Positions 1 to 7,018 of a DNA stretch of 7,993 nt are shown in pieces. The translations under genes and the position numbers were made by a program. The notes beneath the pieces were generated by a model. It saw only the letters and a list, made by a program, of their open reading frames with translations. It was not told where the DNA came from and searched no databases. Position 1 is the stretch's first letter, and every line of letters begins with the position of its first letter. Location: assembly GCA_024641625.1 (NCBI GenBank), contig JAHECQ010000042.1:7187-15179 (forward strand), written 5' to 3'. The DNA is from Acidimicrobiales bacterium. Its GTDB lineage: Bacteria > Actinomycetota > Acidimicrobiia > Acidimicrobiales > SZUA-35.

Positions 1-70
1 CCGTTGATGAAGCGCTCGAACAGCGGCGACCGGTAGCTGCCTGCCGGTGGCGCACTACCCTCCCTGCAGG

Positions 71-502
71 ATGAACGGGTTTGGTGGTGCGAGAGGTCGG
101 GTGATCGTCGCAGACGGGGACAGTGAGGTCCGCCGACTGCTCCGGGTGAAGCTCGGGGCCGCCGGCTTCGATGTGCGTGAGGCGGCCTCGGTGGCCGAGA
201 TCCGAACGGCCGCTCGGCACGGCTCGCCGCCGGATGCGCTCGTGTGCGAGTGGCGCCTGGCCGACGGAGATCCGGTCTCCCTCTTTGCCGACCTGGCCAC
301 ATGGGGCCCGCAGAAACCTGCCATCGTGATCCTCAGCGAGCTCGATGGCGATGACGACATCGAGCGGGCGTTGGTCGCCGGCGGCGACGATGTCGTGGCC
401 AAGCCTTTCTCTCCCGCCGAACTCATTCTGCGCGTCCGGGTCGCCCTCGTGCGTCGCGCCATCGCCCGAGGTCGCGAGACGGAATCGGATCTCGAGCGGT
501 GA
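71..502 (+). CDS. Stand-alone receiver-domain (CheY-like) protein with degenerate phosphorylation site
   Basis: This is a single receiver domain of about 143 residues with no output domain after it. Numbered from the ATG at 71, the fold is recognisable: beta-1 ends in VADGDSEVRR, beta-4 is PAIVILSE with hydroxyl residue Ser89, and beta-5 is VVAKPF with the conserved Lys111. Two key positions differ from CheY. The acidic pair is D15-G16 instead of D-D, and the phosphoacceptor Asp57 equivalent is Glu60 (motif CEWRL against SDWNM). Aspartyl phosphorylation is therefore unlikely, and the glutamate may mimic a permanently active state or simply serve protein binding. The gene ends in a GTGA overlap with the helicase gene, so the two are probably translationally coupled and may act together. 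The start is uncertain: GTG at 47 and GTG at 101 are in frame, and only 101 has a purine-rich GAGAGG upstream (4 nt away). ATG 71 is preferred because it leaves a normal lead-in to beta-1. Confidence 0.85.
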   Translation: MNGFGGARGRVIVADGDSEVRRLLRVKLGAAGFDVREAASVAEIRTAARHGSPPDALVCEWRLADGDPVSLFADLATWGPQKPAIVILSELDGDDDIERALVAGGDDVVAKPFSPAELILRVRVALVRRAIARGRETESDLER

Positions 503-3500
503 CCGACGACCTCGATCTGCGTCCCGGCCACGATCCGAGGCACCACTTGTGGCGTGCCGACACCCTCTCCGGGGACTTACGCGCCGAGTTCGACCTCGCC
601 GTGACCCAGCACGACCATCGGGCCGCCCGTCGGGCCTTCTTCGTTCTGGCCCGCTACAGCCGGCAGACCATCGGCATGCTCCGCTCGGCCGGTGAGCACG
701 GCGATGATGAGTTGGCTGCCGTCACCCTGGCCAACCTCCACGTGTTGCACGAGACGGCGAGAGCGATGCGACGCGATGCCCCAGAGCTCGTTCCCGACCC
801 CGTCCTGCTCACACATGCCGCCCGCGATCACGCGCTCGATGACCTCGTGGTCGAGACGCTCGACGCAGTGGCGCATCCACTCAGCGCCGAGCGTCTCGCT
901 GCCCGTCTTGCCGGCGGGGGGCGCGACGGGTCGCAGATGAGACAGGCGCTCGTCCCGCACCTCGAGGCGCTCGAACACACCGGCCATCTGCGGCGGGACC
1001 GGGACGGCCGGTACGTTCGCACCGCTCGAGGCCACAACGGCGTGGATCGCGATCGGGTTGGTCTGACCGTGCTCGCGGGTCCGACGGTGCTGGCCGCGCT
1101 CAGCGAAGCGTCCATCCATGGCCTCCGCGACTTCGCCGCCCGAACCGACGAAGCCATCGCCATCGTCGCCGACGCCACCGGGTGGACGCCGGAGACCGCC
1201 GCCACATTCGTCTCCCTCGCCCAGGAGCTCTCCGAGGAGTTTCGCCGGGCCGGGCCGGGCCGACCCGGCGATCTGCAGCAGGCGGACCACGTCCGCCGGT
1301 ACCAGCGCGACGCCTGGCATCACCTGCGCCAGGGCGGGTACGGCGGACTGGTGATCGACGCACCGGCTGGCAGCGGAAAGACGCTCATGGGGCTGCTGTG
1401 CATCGCCGACTGGCTGCCCACCCTGGCCGCCGGACAGTCGATTCTCGTTGTCGTGCCCACGCTCAACGTCGCCCAACAGTGGGTCAGGGAGCTCTGTTTC
1501 TCCCCGCTCGGCCTGCGTCTTGCCCCCCACCTTGTCGCCATCGGATCGGCCTCGGTGTCGAGGACGACGCATCGACATCGCGGCCACCAGGAGCGACCGG
1601 TACGCATCGTGACCTACGCCGCGCTGGCCACGGCGGGTGGACGGCGAGGCAGGGGCGGGTTCAACCGCGACGACATCGAGGCCTTCCTGCAGGGCCGGGA
1701 CGTGCAGTACATCGTGCTCGACGAGGTGCACAAGGTGGTCGAGAACCCGACGTCGGTCATCGGTGAGGTCACCCGATTGTTCGCCGACTGGCTCGACGAC
1801 GGAAGCCTCCGTGGTGTGGTTGGCTTCTCGGCAACCGCAGCGCTCCACGCTGATCGGCTGGCTCGCCTCGGTCTCACCGTCACCTGGACGGTGGACGAGG
1901 CGGAACTTGTCCGCAGCGGGTTCGTTGCGCCGTCCGCTGCGGCAACGGTGACCTTCTCGCGCTCTGCGCGCGAGCAGCAGGCTCGCGTCGCCGCCCGTGC
2001 CTATCGACGAGCCCTGCGCCTCCTGCTCCACGAGCTCGGAACCGACCGCCTCCGGGAGTGGTTCTCGGCGATTCCCCTCGAGCAACGGCTGGATCTGGCC
2101 CGCCACGTGCTGCGGCTGCCGGCCGCCGGAGCCGAGGGTGAGCGACGTCTCATCGATCGATTGCAGGGGTTCACCGAGCCCGGTCCCTTCCGCATGCGGG
2201 AACTGCCGTTGGTGTGGCTCCTCCAACTGACCCGAGGATGGAGTGATTCCGATCTGCTCGACCGGGCCGTCGCCGCCACCGGGGACGAGGAGCTGCGTCG
2301 CCGGGGCGGGCTGCTGCTCGATGAGTTGCACGTCATCCGGTCCGAGCTGGCTGGGCTCGCCGGTCGGCCCGATGTGCGACAGCGCATCGAGGCTCCGGGT
2401 TTCGGGGCGGAACTGCCTGCTGCGACCCTGGAAGCCATCGGCGACAGCCGCGAGCACCCATCGGTCCGGTTCGTTTCGGGTCGCGATGCGCTGGCTCGTA
2501 CCGCGGCCGGAATGATCACCAGTCTCCGCGATGAGTTCCGAGCCGTCGGGGAGGGCCGGATCACTGCGTTGCACGCCATTGTCACCGCCGAGCGAAGCAG
2601 CCGCATCGTTCCGAGCGTCATCGTGTTCGAACGCGGTGGTGCGCTTGTTCCCGTCGACGGCGTCGCCACTCCCGGTTGGCGGGGGGCTGCAGGCTCCTTC
2701 GCCGGTCTGCTGGCCGATCCGTCGATCACCCCGATGGCGGTTCTCCCCCACGAGCTGTATCTGCCGCACCGGGCCGAACGCCCGCTGAGCACGGCCATCG
2801 CCACGCTGGTCCGCTCCGACGTCATCGGCGGTGGGTTGTGCGATCTCCTCGCGGAGATGTGCACCGTCGGCTTGGGTGTGGGCCCCCGTCATCGGGCGGC
2901 CCTCCGCTCGGAGATCGCTTCACGACTGGGCACGATGATCGCATCCCTGTCCCTGGGTGACATCGTCCGCGCCGATGAGCTCCACCGGGAGGTCTTCGCC
3001 CCCGTGCGGCGATGGGCACGGACCGAAGACCTGGCCGGGAACGCGGTCATCATCGGTGAGCGTCTGTCGCGTCGCGATCCTCAGCTCCGTCACTGGGCCG
3101 CGCTGGTGACGGCCTACTCTGCGGTCGCGGCCGCCTTCGATCGACCCACCAACGTTCTCGTCCGACTGACCGACAACCGCTCGTTGCCGGTCGAGATCGT
3201 CCACTTCCCGGGTGGTCAACGACGCTCACTCGCCTACGACATCGTCGCCCGCGCCGTGGACACCGCCGTGCCCGGTGGCGATGGTGCTGCCCTGGTCGAT
3301 GTCGTGATCGTGTCGTCCTGGGCGCGAACCGGCTGGGATGTCCGGGCCCCCAATGTCCTCATCGATGCCACCGCCACCAGGAGTCCGATCGCGTGGCGTC
3401 AGCTCCGAGGCCGCGCCCTACGACAGTGGCCGACCTGGGATGCCGACTGCCGGCATCGGCTGTCGACCCTCCTCGCAGGCGAGCAGGGACCGGCGACAGC

Positions 3501-3729
3501 CGAGGCCAGTTCGCTGCTCCTGGAAAAGGGCAAGGTCAGCCACCTCTACGCCCTCATCCCGGCCGCCGCCAGGCATCGGCCGAACGGGCACAGCAGGGCC
3601 GACGAGGTGCAACTCCTCGACGCGACTGCTCTCCAATCCGCCGCGACACCAGACCTGAGGGACCGCCTCGCTCACGCCCTACAGGGAGTCGATTCCGCCG
3701 TCGTCGGGGCCTGGCTCACGAGGCACTGA
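499..3729 (+). CDS. Winged-helix–SF2 (DEVH-box) helicase with a long inter-lobe insertion
   Basis: This is a 1076-residue ATP-dependent nucleic-acid helicase or translocase of superfamily 2. Residues about 116-178 look like a winged helix-turn-helix followed by a charged wing. The first RecA lobe carries YQ (268-269, Q-motif-like), motif I APAGSGKT (288-295), motif Ia VVPTLNVAQQW (318-328), motif II DEVH (408-411) and motif III SAT (444-446). A segment ELVRSGFVAP (469-478) resembles the linker seen after lobe 1 in ResIII/XPB-type enzymes. Motif V lies around TGWDVRAPNVLI (944-955) and motif VI is QLRGRALR (968-975), with Arg972 and Arg975 as likely arginine fingers; both resemble the GWD...RQ-GR-LR pattern of type III restriction-type helicases. 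About 490 residues separate motif III from motif V, far more than usual. No nuclease motif is evident. All ATPase motifs are intact, so it is probably active. The GTG start overlaps the receiver gene and has only a weak ribosome-binding site. Specific function and family are unknown; a DNA-repair or defence role is possible but unproven. Confidence 0.9.
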   Translation: MTDDLDLRPGHDPRHHLWRADTLSGDLRAEFDLAVTQHDHRAARRAFFVLARYSRQTIGMLRSAGEHGDDELAAVTLANLHVLHETARAMRRDAPELVPDPVLLTHAARDHALDDLVVETLDAVAHPLSAERLAARLAGGGRDGSQMRQALVPHLEALEHTGHLRRDRDGRYVRTARGHNGVDRDRVGLTVLAGPTVLAALSEASIHGLRDFAARTDEAIAIVADATGWTPETAATFVSLAQELSEEFRRAGPGRPGDLQQADHVRRYQRDAWHHLRQGGYGGLVIDAPAGSGKTLMGLLCIADWLPTLAAGQSILVVVPTLNVAQQWVRELCFSPLGLRLAPHLVAIGSASVSRTTHRHRGHQERPVRIVTYAALATAGGRRGRGGFNRDDIEAFLQGRDVQYIVLDEVHKVVENPTSVIGEVTRLFADWLDDGSLRGVVGFSATAALHADRLARLGLTVTWTVDEAELVRSGFVAPSAAATVTFSRSAREQQARVAARAYRRALRLLLHELGTDRLREWFSAIPLEQRLDLARHVLRLPAAGAEGERRLIDRLQGFTEPGPFRMRELPLVWLLQLTRGWSDSDLLDRAVAATGDEELRRRGGLLLDELHVIRSELAGLAGRPDVRQRIEAPGFGAELPAATLEAIGDSREHPSVRFVSGRDALARTAAGMITSLRDEFRAVGEGRITALHAIVTAERSSRIVPSVIVFERGGALVPVDGVATPGWRGAAGSFAGLLADPSITPMAVLPHELYLPHRAERPLSTAIATLVRSDVIGGGLCDLLAEMCTVGLGVGPRHRAALRSEIASRLGTMIASLSLGDIVRADELHREVFAPVRRWARTEDLAGNAVIIGERLSRRDPQLRHWAALVTAYSAVAAAFDRPTNVLVRLTDNRSLPVEIVHFPGGQRRSLAYDIVARAVDTAVPGGDGAALVDVVIVSSWARTGWDVRAPNVLIDATATRSPIAWRQLRGRALRQWPTWDADCRHRLSTLLAGEQGPATAEASSLLLEKGKVSHLYALIPAAARHRPNGHSRADEVQLLDATALQSAATPDLRDRLAHALQGVDSAVVGAWLTRH

Positions 3730-3746
3730 TCCGCAGCGGCGAGGGC

Positions 3747-3778
3747 CGACCGGGACCCCGCTGGGCGAGGCCCGGTCG
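3747..3778. terminator. GC-rich hairpin between convergent genes, possible bidirectional terminator
   Basis: CGACCGGG (3747-3754) and CCCGGTCG (3771-3778) are perfect reverse complements: an 8-bp stem around a 16-nt loop. It lies in the 64-nt gap between the stop codons of the helicase and the cupredoxin lipoprotein, where a shared terminator would be expected. There is no T-run on either side, so it is not a canonical intrinsic terminator. T-tract-less hairpins are often proposed as terminators in high-GC actinobacteria, but a chance GC-rich palindrome is also possible. Confidence 0.45.
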
Positions 3779-3793
3779 CTGTTGCCTCGGCGA

Positions 3794-4288
3794 CTACTCG
3801 ACGGTGATCGTCGAGACCATGCCCTTCTGGAAATGGCTTTCGAAGGTGCCGTCGGAGTCTTCCTCGACGATATTGCAGAAGAAGACGTAGGTCCCTGCAT
3901 CGAGATCGAAGGTGGCCGACGCCGAGGTCCCGGCTTCGAACTCGGCGATCTCGCCGATCAGGTCGCCCTCGGCGAAGCCGTCTTCGTCGACCTTCCCGGT
4001 CTCCTCGTCGATGACGAAGTCGTCGGTCGACTCAGCTCGTACCACGACGAGTTCGTGGGTCTCGCCCCCGTCGTTGGTGGCGGTGATCTCGACCGAGCCG
4101 GCTGAGGCCGTTGTCGGAGCCTCGACAGCCCATTCCGACAGCGAGACTTCGATGCCGCTGCCGGAGTCACCGCCATCGGTACTGACCGTCGCTCCACTGC
4201 TCGAGTCATCGCTGTCGCCACACGCGGTCAACAGTGCACCGAGCACGAATGCTCCGGCGATTGGTCGTATTGCTTTGATGATCTGCAT
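3794..4288 (-). CDS. Cupredoxin-domain lipoprotein
   Basis: This is a secreted, lipid-anchored blue-copper-type protein of 164 residues. A basic N-terminus and hydrophobic stretch end in the lipobox LTAC, making Cys23 the lipidation site. An acidic, Ser/Gly-rich linker (about 24-45) follows, then one cupredoxin domain. The four type 1 copper ligands are all present: His78 (ETHELV), Cys138 (YVFFCNI), His152 (ESHFQ) and Met157 (KGM). The Cys-to-His loop holds 13 residues and is acidic, longer than the 4-residue loop in the neighbouring cupredoxin. Likely role: electron transfer or copper binding on the outer face of the membrane; the partner is not visible here. The start is well supported by AAGGAAG (4302-4296) 7 nt upstream. 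It sits 39 nt downstream of the membrane-anchored cupredoxin on the same strand, so the two are probably cotranscribed. The copper-site assignment is strong and the physiological role is inferred. Confidence 0.9.
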   Translation of the reverse strand: MQIIKAIRPIAGAFVLGALLTACGDSDDSSSGATVSTDGGDSGSGIEVSLSEWAVEAPTTASAGSVEITATNDGGETHELVVVRAESTDDFVIDEETGKVDEDGFAEGDLIGEIAEFEAGTSASATFDLDAGTYVFFCNIVEEDSDGTFESHFQKGMVSTITVE

Positions 4289-4327
4289 TGGGTGTCTTCC
4301 TTCAGTCGTGGATCGCGTGATTCCGGT

Positions 4328-4774
4328 CTACCGTTCTACCTCGATCCGAGCTTCCATGCCCAGTGCGCGGTGTCCCTTGATCGAGCACCAGATCGAGTAG
4401 GACTCGCGGGTGGGACCGGCCACCAGCTGCGCCGATTCACCCGGTTTCAGGCGGCCCGTCGTACGGTCGGGACCAATGGTCAGATCGTGCTGTCCCTCAC
4501 CGACGTTCTCCACCAGGAAGACGAGCTCGACGTCGCGAGCGACGTCGACCACGTCGGGTTGGATCTCGAAGTCCGAGAGCTCGATGCGGACCTCGCGTCG
4601 AACGGCCACGGTCTCTTCGGAATCACCGAAGAAGATCACCACGAACGAGACGATCCCTACGATCATCACCGCCCACAGCACCACCACACCGGCAAGGATC
4701 TCATCCAACGACAGTCCGGCCTTCACCCGGGAACTGGGGGTCTCGTCCGTCGTCTGACTCGAATGCTCGCTCAC
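4328..4774 (-). CDS. Membrane-anchored cupredoxin-domain protein
   Basis: This protein has 148 residues. A hydrophilic N-terminus of about 25 residues is followed by one strongly hydrophobic helix (about 26-50, ending in VVIFFG). A single cupredoxin domain then occupies the rest, presumably outside the membrane. Type 1 copper ligands are His96 (GQHDL), Cys130 (SIWCS), His135 (KGHRA) and Met140 (ALGM), giving a compact C-x4-H-x4-M loop. The arrangement resembles the copper domains of respiratory and redox proteins, but there is no CuA motif or oxidase core, so a small electron carrier or copper-binding protein is the safer call. The GTG at 4774 is chosen because the open frame further upstream runs into the adjacent hydrolase gene and encodes low-complexity Arg/Gly-rich sequence. 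This GTG has no clear ribosome-binding site but has a TAGCCT hexamer 8 nt before it, which would fit a leaderless transcript. It appears to be the first gene of a two-cupredoxin operon. Confidence 0.85.
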   Translation of the reverse strand: MSEHSSQTTDETPSSRVKAGLSLDEILAGVVVLWAVMIVGIVSFVVIFFGDSEETVAVRREVRIELSDFEIQPDVVDVARDVELVFLVENVGEGQHDLTIGPDRTTGRLKPGESAQLVAGPTRESYSIWCSIKGHRALGMEARIEVER

Positions 4775-4782
4775 CGCGGCGA

Positions 4783-4788
4783 AGGCTA
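4783..4788 (-). promoter_or_regulatory. Candidate -10 element of the cupredoxin operon
   Basis: Read on the minus strand, TAGCCT matches the TAnnnT pattern of actinobacterial -10 elements. Eight nucleotides separate it from the GTG of the membrane cupredoxin, placing the expected transcription start at or next to the start codon. The gene also lacks a ribosome-binding site, which fits leaderless expression. No recognisable -35 element is seen at 17-18 nt spacing. Confidence 0.3.
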
Positions 4789-4998
4789 GCAAACCTGGCC
4801 TGGACCCTTGAAATGCTCCTTGGGCGCTTCCGAAGTGCCGCGCGTTGGTGTGGGTTCCGCTGGGACCGGGTTCAACGCGACTCGGCTGACGCCTCCCCAT
4901 GAGCGTTCCGGTGCGTGCCCAGGATGCACGCCCGGTCCACGTTCGGCCATGACCGGATCCTTGCACCAGTTGTTCGAAGCCGGACCGGTGCAGACTGC

Positions 4999-5808
4999 CT
5001 AGGACATGGGGTGTTGCTGCAAGAACGCGGCGAGCGGAGCAGCGACGGCATCGGGCCGAGTCATCTGCAGGAGGTGGTTCCCACCTTCGATGACGACCGT
5101 GTCGCTGTTGGGCAGCGCAGCCGCCACCGCCTCGGAGGTCTCCCGGAAGTAGGCGACCGAGTCGGCACCGATCACCACGAGCGACGGCATCGCTGTGCCC
5201 TCGACATCGGCACGGGTCAGCGTCGAGGCCGAGGGAAGATCGTGGGTGAACACCGTGATGATGTCGGCCACTGCCCGATCGAACCAGCCCTCGTCGAGCA
5301 CCTGGTCGACCTCTTCCCGCCACCCGTCCCCGGAGATCGCCGTCATGAGGAGCTCGGTCGCACCCTTTTGGTCACCTCGTTTGATCGCGGCTCCCGCTGC
5401 CCCGGCACCGGCCATGAAGTCGGCCGCACTCGGAACGACGATGTCAGCGGGCCCTGCCCCCTCGAGAGAGGTGAACGTCTGGACCCGGTCGGGAGCCTGT
5501 CGACACACCTCGAGCCCGATCCGACCTCCGAACGAATGGGCCACGACGTGGGCCCGCTCGATGCCGTAATGGTCCATCACCGCGAGCGCGTCGCGAGCGT
5601 ACGCCTCGATCGAGCTCTCGGCGACGGCAGCACTCTCGCCGTATCCCCGGCGTCGGTACCCGAGGAAGCGGTAGCCGGACAGCTCCGGCAATCCGGTCAT
5701 TCCCGTGAATGCGTCGGCCACCACTGCACCGTGAATGAGCAGGACCGGCTCTCCGGACCCCACCGACCACGCCTCCAGGGCGCCTCCTTCGACTTCGACA
5801 CTGTCCAT
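4999..5808 (-). CDS. Alpha/beta-fold hydrolase
   Basis: This is a 269-residue cytoplasmic alpha/beta hydrolase of the esterase/epoxide-hydrolase-like group. The oxyanion region is LLIHGA (His26-Gly27). The nucleophile elbow is VVAHSFGG with Ser92, where the first Gly of GxSxG is Ala. The acid is probably Asp216 in VVIGAD, and the base is His245 in EGGNHLL. All three catalytic residues sit at the usual spacing, so the enzyme is expected to be active. There is no signal peptide. The cap region between about 120 and 195 would set substrate preference, which cannot be read from sequence. The start at 5808 is decided by GGAG (5819-5816) 7 nt upstream; the longer in-frame opening up to 5910 reads through the intergenic region. 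It is divergent from the YihY-family gene with a 127-nt gap. Substrate and pathway are unknown. Confidence 0.92.
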   Translation of the reverse strand: MDSVEVEGGALEAWSVGSGEPVLLIHGAVVADAFTGMTGLPELSGYRFLGYRRRGYGESAAVAESSIEAYARDALAVMDHYGIERAHVVAHSFGGRIGLEVCRQAPDRVQTFTSLEGAGPADIVVPSAADFMAGAGAAGAAIKRGDQKGATELLMTAISGDGWREEVDQVLDEGWFDRAVADIITVFTHDLPSASTLTRADVEGTAMPSLVVIGADSVAYFRETSEAVAAALPNSDTVVIEGGNHLLQMTRPDAVAAPLAAFLQQHPMS

Positions 5809-5815
5809 GGTGGTT

Positions 5816-5819
5816 CTCC
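5816..5819 (-). promoter_or_regulatory. Ribosome-binding site deciding the hydrolase start
   Basis: GGAG on the minus strand lies 7 nt before the ATG at 5808. It supports this start over in-frame starts further upstream. Confidence 0.6.
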
Positions 5820-5837
5820 GTTCGCTGCCTTCGGTCG

Positions 5838-5843
5838 ACACTA
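5838..5843 (-). promoter_or_regulatory. Candidate -10 element of the hydrolase gene
   Basis: TAGTGT on the minus strand fits TAnnnT and would start transcription near 5831, leaving a short leader of about 22 nt that includes the GGAG ribosome-binding site. I see no -35 match at standard spacing, so this rests on one hexamer and its position. Confidence 0.3.
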
Positions 5844-5935
5844 GACCGACGACGCCCGCAACGCCTCCGGACCACGACCCAGATGGGCAACGCCGGCCTC
5901 GGCGTGCCACGCACTATCGTCGGTGAGGAGACCCG

Positions 5936-6889
5936 ATGGATCCATCCCTCCGTTCCTCCACGCCCCCGATCGCGCCCCTCCCGCTCCTGCGCTGGATCTG
6001 GCAGCTGGCCAAGGACGTCGTCGACGAGTACCAGAGCGATCGCGTTGGTGACCTCGCTGCTTCCATCACGTTCTGGACGATCCTGTCGATCCCGGCCGCG
6101 GTGCTCGCGTTGGTCAGCACGACGAGCTCCCTCGAGTCGATCGTCGGCACCTCGGTCTCCAGTGGCGTCCAGGACGAGGTACAGCAGTGGGTGACCGACA
6201 CCTTCGCCGATTCGGCGACGCTCGAGGCGACCGTCGCCGAGCTGTTCGAGTCGTCGAGCAGAGGCGTCGCGACGATCGCCATCCTGATCGCGGTCTTCAC
6301 GCTGTCGCGAGCGTTCGCCGGACTCATCCGTGCCCTCGACCAAGCCTACGAGGTCGAGGACAGCCGGCCGTTCTGGCTCGTGCGAATCGTGGCGATCGGT
6401 CTCGGTCTGGGCTCGATCATCGTCGTCGCCGCCGGTGCCACCGTGCTCGCCCTGCTCCCCACGCTGCCCCTCAGCAGCTTCTCGCGCTGGATCACGGCTC
6501 CCGCCGTGCTCGCCGCGCTCGTCATGTGGGCTGCCACCGTCTTCCACATCGGACCCAACCATCGAACGCCATGGCGCTATGACCTGCCGGGCGCGGTTGT
6601 CACGACCTTCGGGTGGGTGCTCGCCTCGCAGGGATTCGCGTCCTACGTGCGTCTCGCCGGCGAGGGTAACGGCGTCCGGACAAGCGTCGGGGCGATCCTG
6701 CTCGCGCTCACGCTGATGTACATCCTGAGCATCGTGCTGCTCGTCGGCGCCGAGGTCAACGACGTGCTGGCAAGACGTGCCGGGGTCATCCAGCAGACCG
6801 AGACGCTCACGCGACGGGCCCGAGGTTGGCGAAGCCAATGGCGAACGCGACGCAACCGTCGCACCTCCGCGCCGGCCACCGACGACTGA
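5936..6889 (+). CDS. YihY/virulence factor BrkB family integral membrane protein
   Basis: This is a polytopic inner-membrane protein of 317 residues, the normal length for the family. About six hydrophobic segments are visible: 41-61, 109-131, 149-175, 187-206, 217-240 and 251-275. Family hallmarks include the first helix DLAASITFWTILSIPA, the segment after the second helix with RALDQAYEVED, HIGPNHRTPWRYDLPGA before the fifth helix, and VGAEVNDVLARR after the last. The C-terminus (about 281-317) is basic and cytoplasmic. Homologues were long annotated as ribonuclease BN (rbn), but that activity belongs to an unrelated protein; a transport or envelope role is more likely and remains undefined. 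The ATG is preceded by GAGGAG (5925-5930) 5 nt upstream. It is divergent from the hydrolase and converges on the methyltransferase. Family assignment is firm and function is not known. Confidence 0.92.
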   Translation: MDPSLRSSTPPIAPLPLLRWIWQLAKDVVDEYQSDRVGDLAASITFWTILSIPAAVLALVSTTSSLESIVGTSVSSGVQDEVQQWVTDTFADSATLEATVAELFESSSRGVATIAILIAVFTLSRAFAGLIRALDQAYEVEDSRPFWLVRIVAIGLGLGSIIVVAAGATVLALLPTLPLSSFSRWITAPAVLAALVMWAATVFHIGPNHRTPWRYDLPGAVVTTFGWVLASQGFASYVRLAGEGNGVRTSVGAILLALTLMYILSIVLLVGAEVNDVLARRAGVIQQTETLTRRARGWRSQWRTRRNRRTSAPATDD

Positions 6890-7018
6890 ACACCAGGCGA
6901 CTCGAAGAGCCGTGATCCGAGCGTTGCCGGTCTCGTTCGCCCCAGGGTCCGTGCTCGTGGTTCGCGTGGCTTCTGACCGGTGTGGCCGAGGAGGCTGTCG
7001 AACTCACTCCCGCTGGCC

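Noticed and set aside
1..46. Possible end of a flanking gene at the left edge
   Set aside because: On the plus strand, frame 1 reads MKRSNSGDR and stops at 34-36, which could be the tail of an upstream operon gene. On the minus strand the same bases read SYRSPLFERFING, open to the edge but with no nearby start codon. Too little sequence to choose.
55..546. Minus-strand open frame of 163 codons antisense to the receiver gene
   Set aside because: Ser/Arg/Thr-rich shadow sequence opposite a well-supported receiver domain.
1244..1269. Repeated GGGCC units with an inverted CGCCGGG/CCCGGCG pair inside the helicase gene
   Set aside because: It encodes an RRAGPGRPGD linker just before the first ATPase lobe; the repeat is short and explained by Gly/Pro/Arg codons.
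577..2892. Open reading frame of 771 codons on the minus strand, antisense to the helicase
   Set aside because: The plus-strand frame has complete, ordered SF2 helicase motifs. The antisense frame gives Gly/Gln/Asp-rich sequence with no motif, a common by-product of high-GC codon use.
4808..5002. Plus-strand open frame of 64 codons between the membrane cupredoxin and the hydrolase
   Set aside because: No ribosome-binding site or recognisable motif, biased composition, and it runs into the end of the opposite-strand hydrolase gene.
4775..5323. Upstream extension of the membrane cupredoxin frame to 331 codons
   Set aside because: The extra part overlaps the hydrolase gene in another frame and is Arg/Gly-rich; the real protein starts shortly before its hydrophobic anchor.
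5444..6838. Open reading frame of 464 codons on the minus strand across the YihY-family gene and part of the hydrolase
   Set aside because: It encodes Arg/Asp/Glu-rich low-complexity sequence and overlaps two clearly recognisable genes.
6890..7018. Terminator in the convergent gap between the YihY-family gene and the methyltransferase
   Set aside because: Only weak pairings are seen, such as a 6-bp CCGGTC/GACCGG pair with a loop of about 45 nt; none is convincing.
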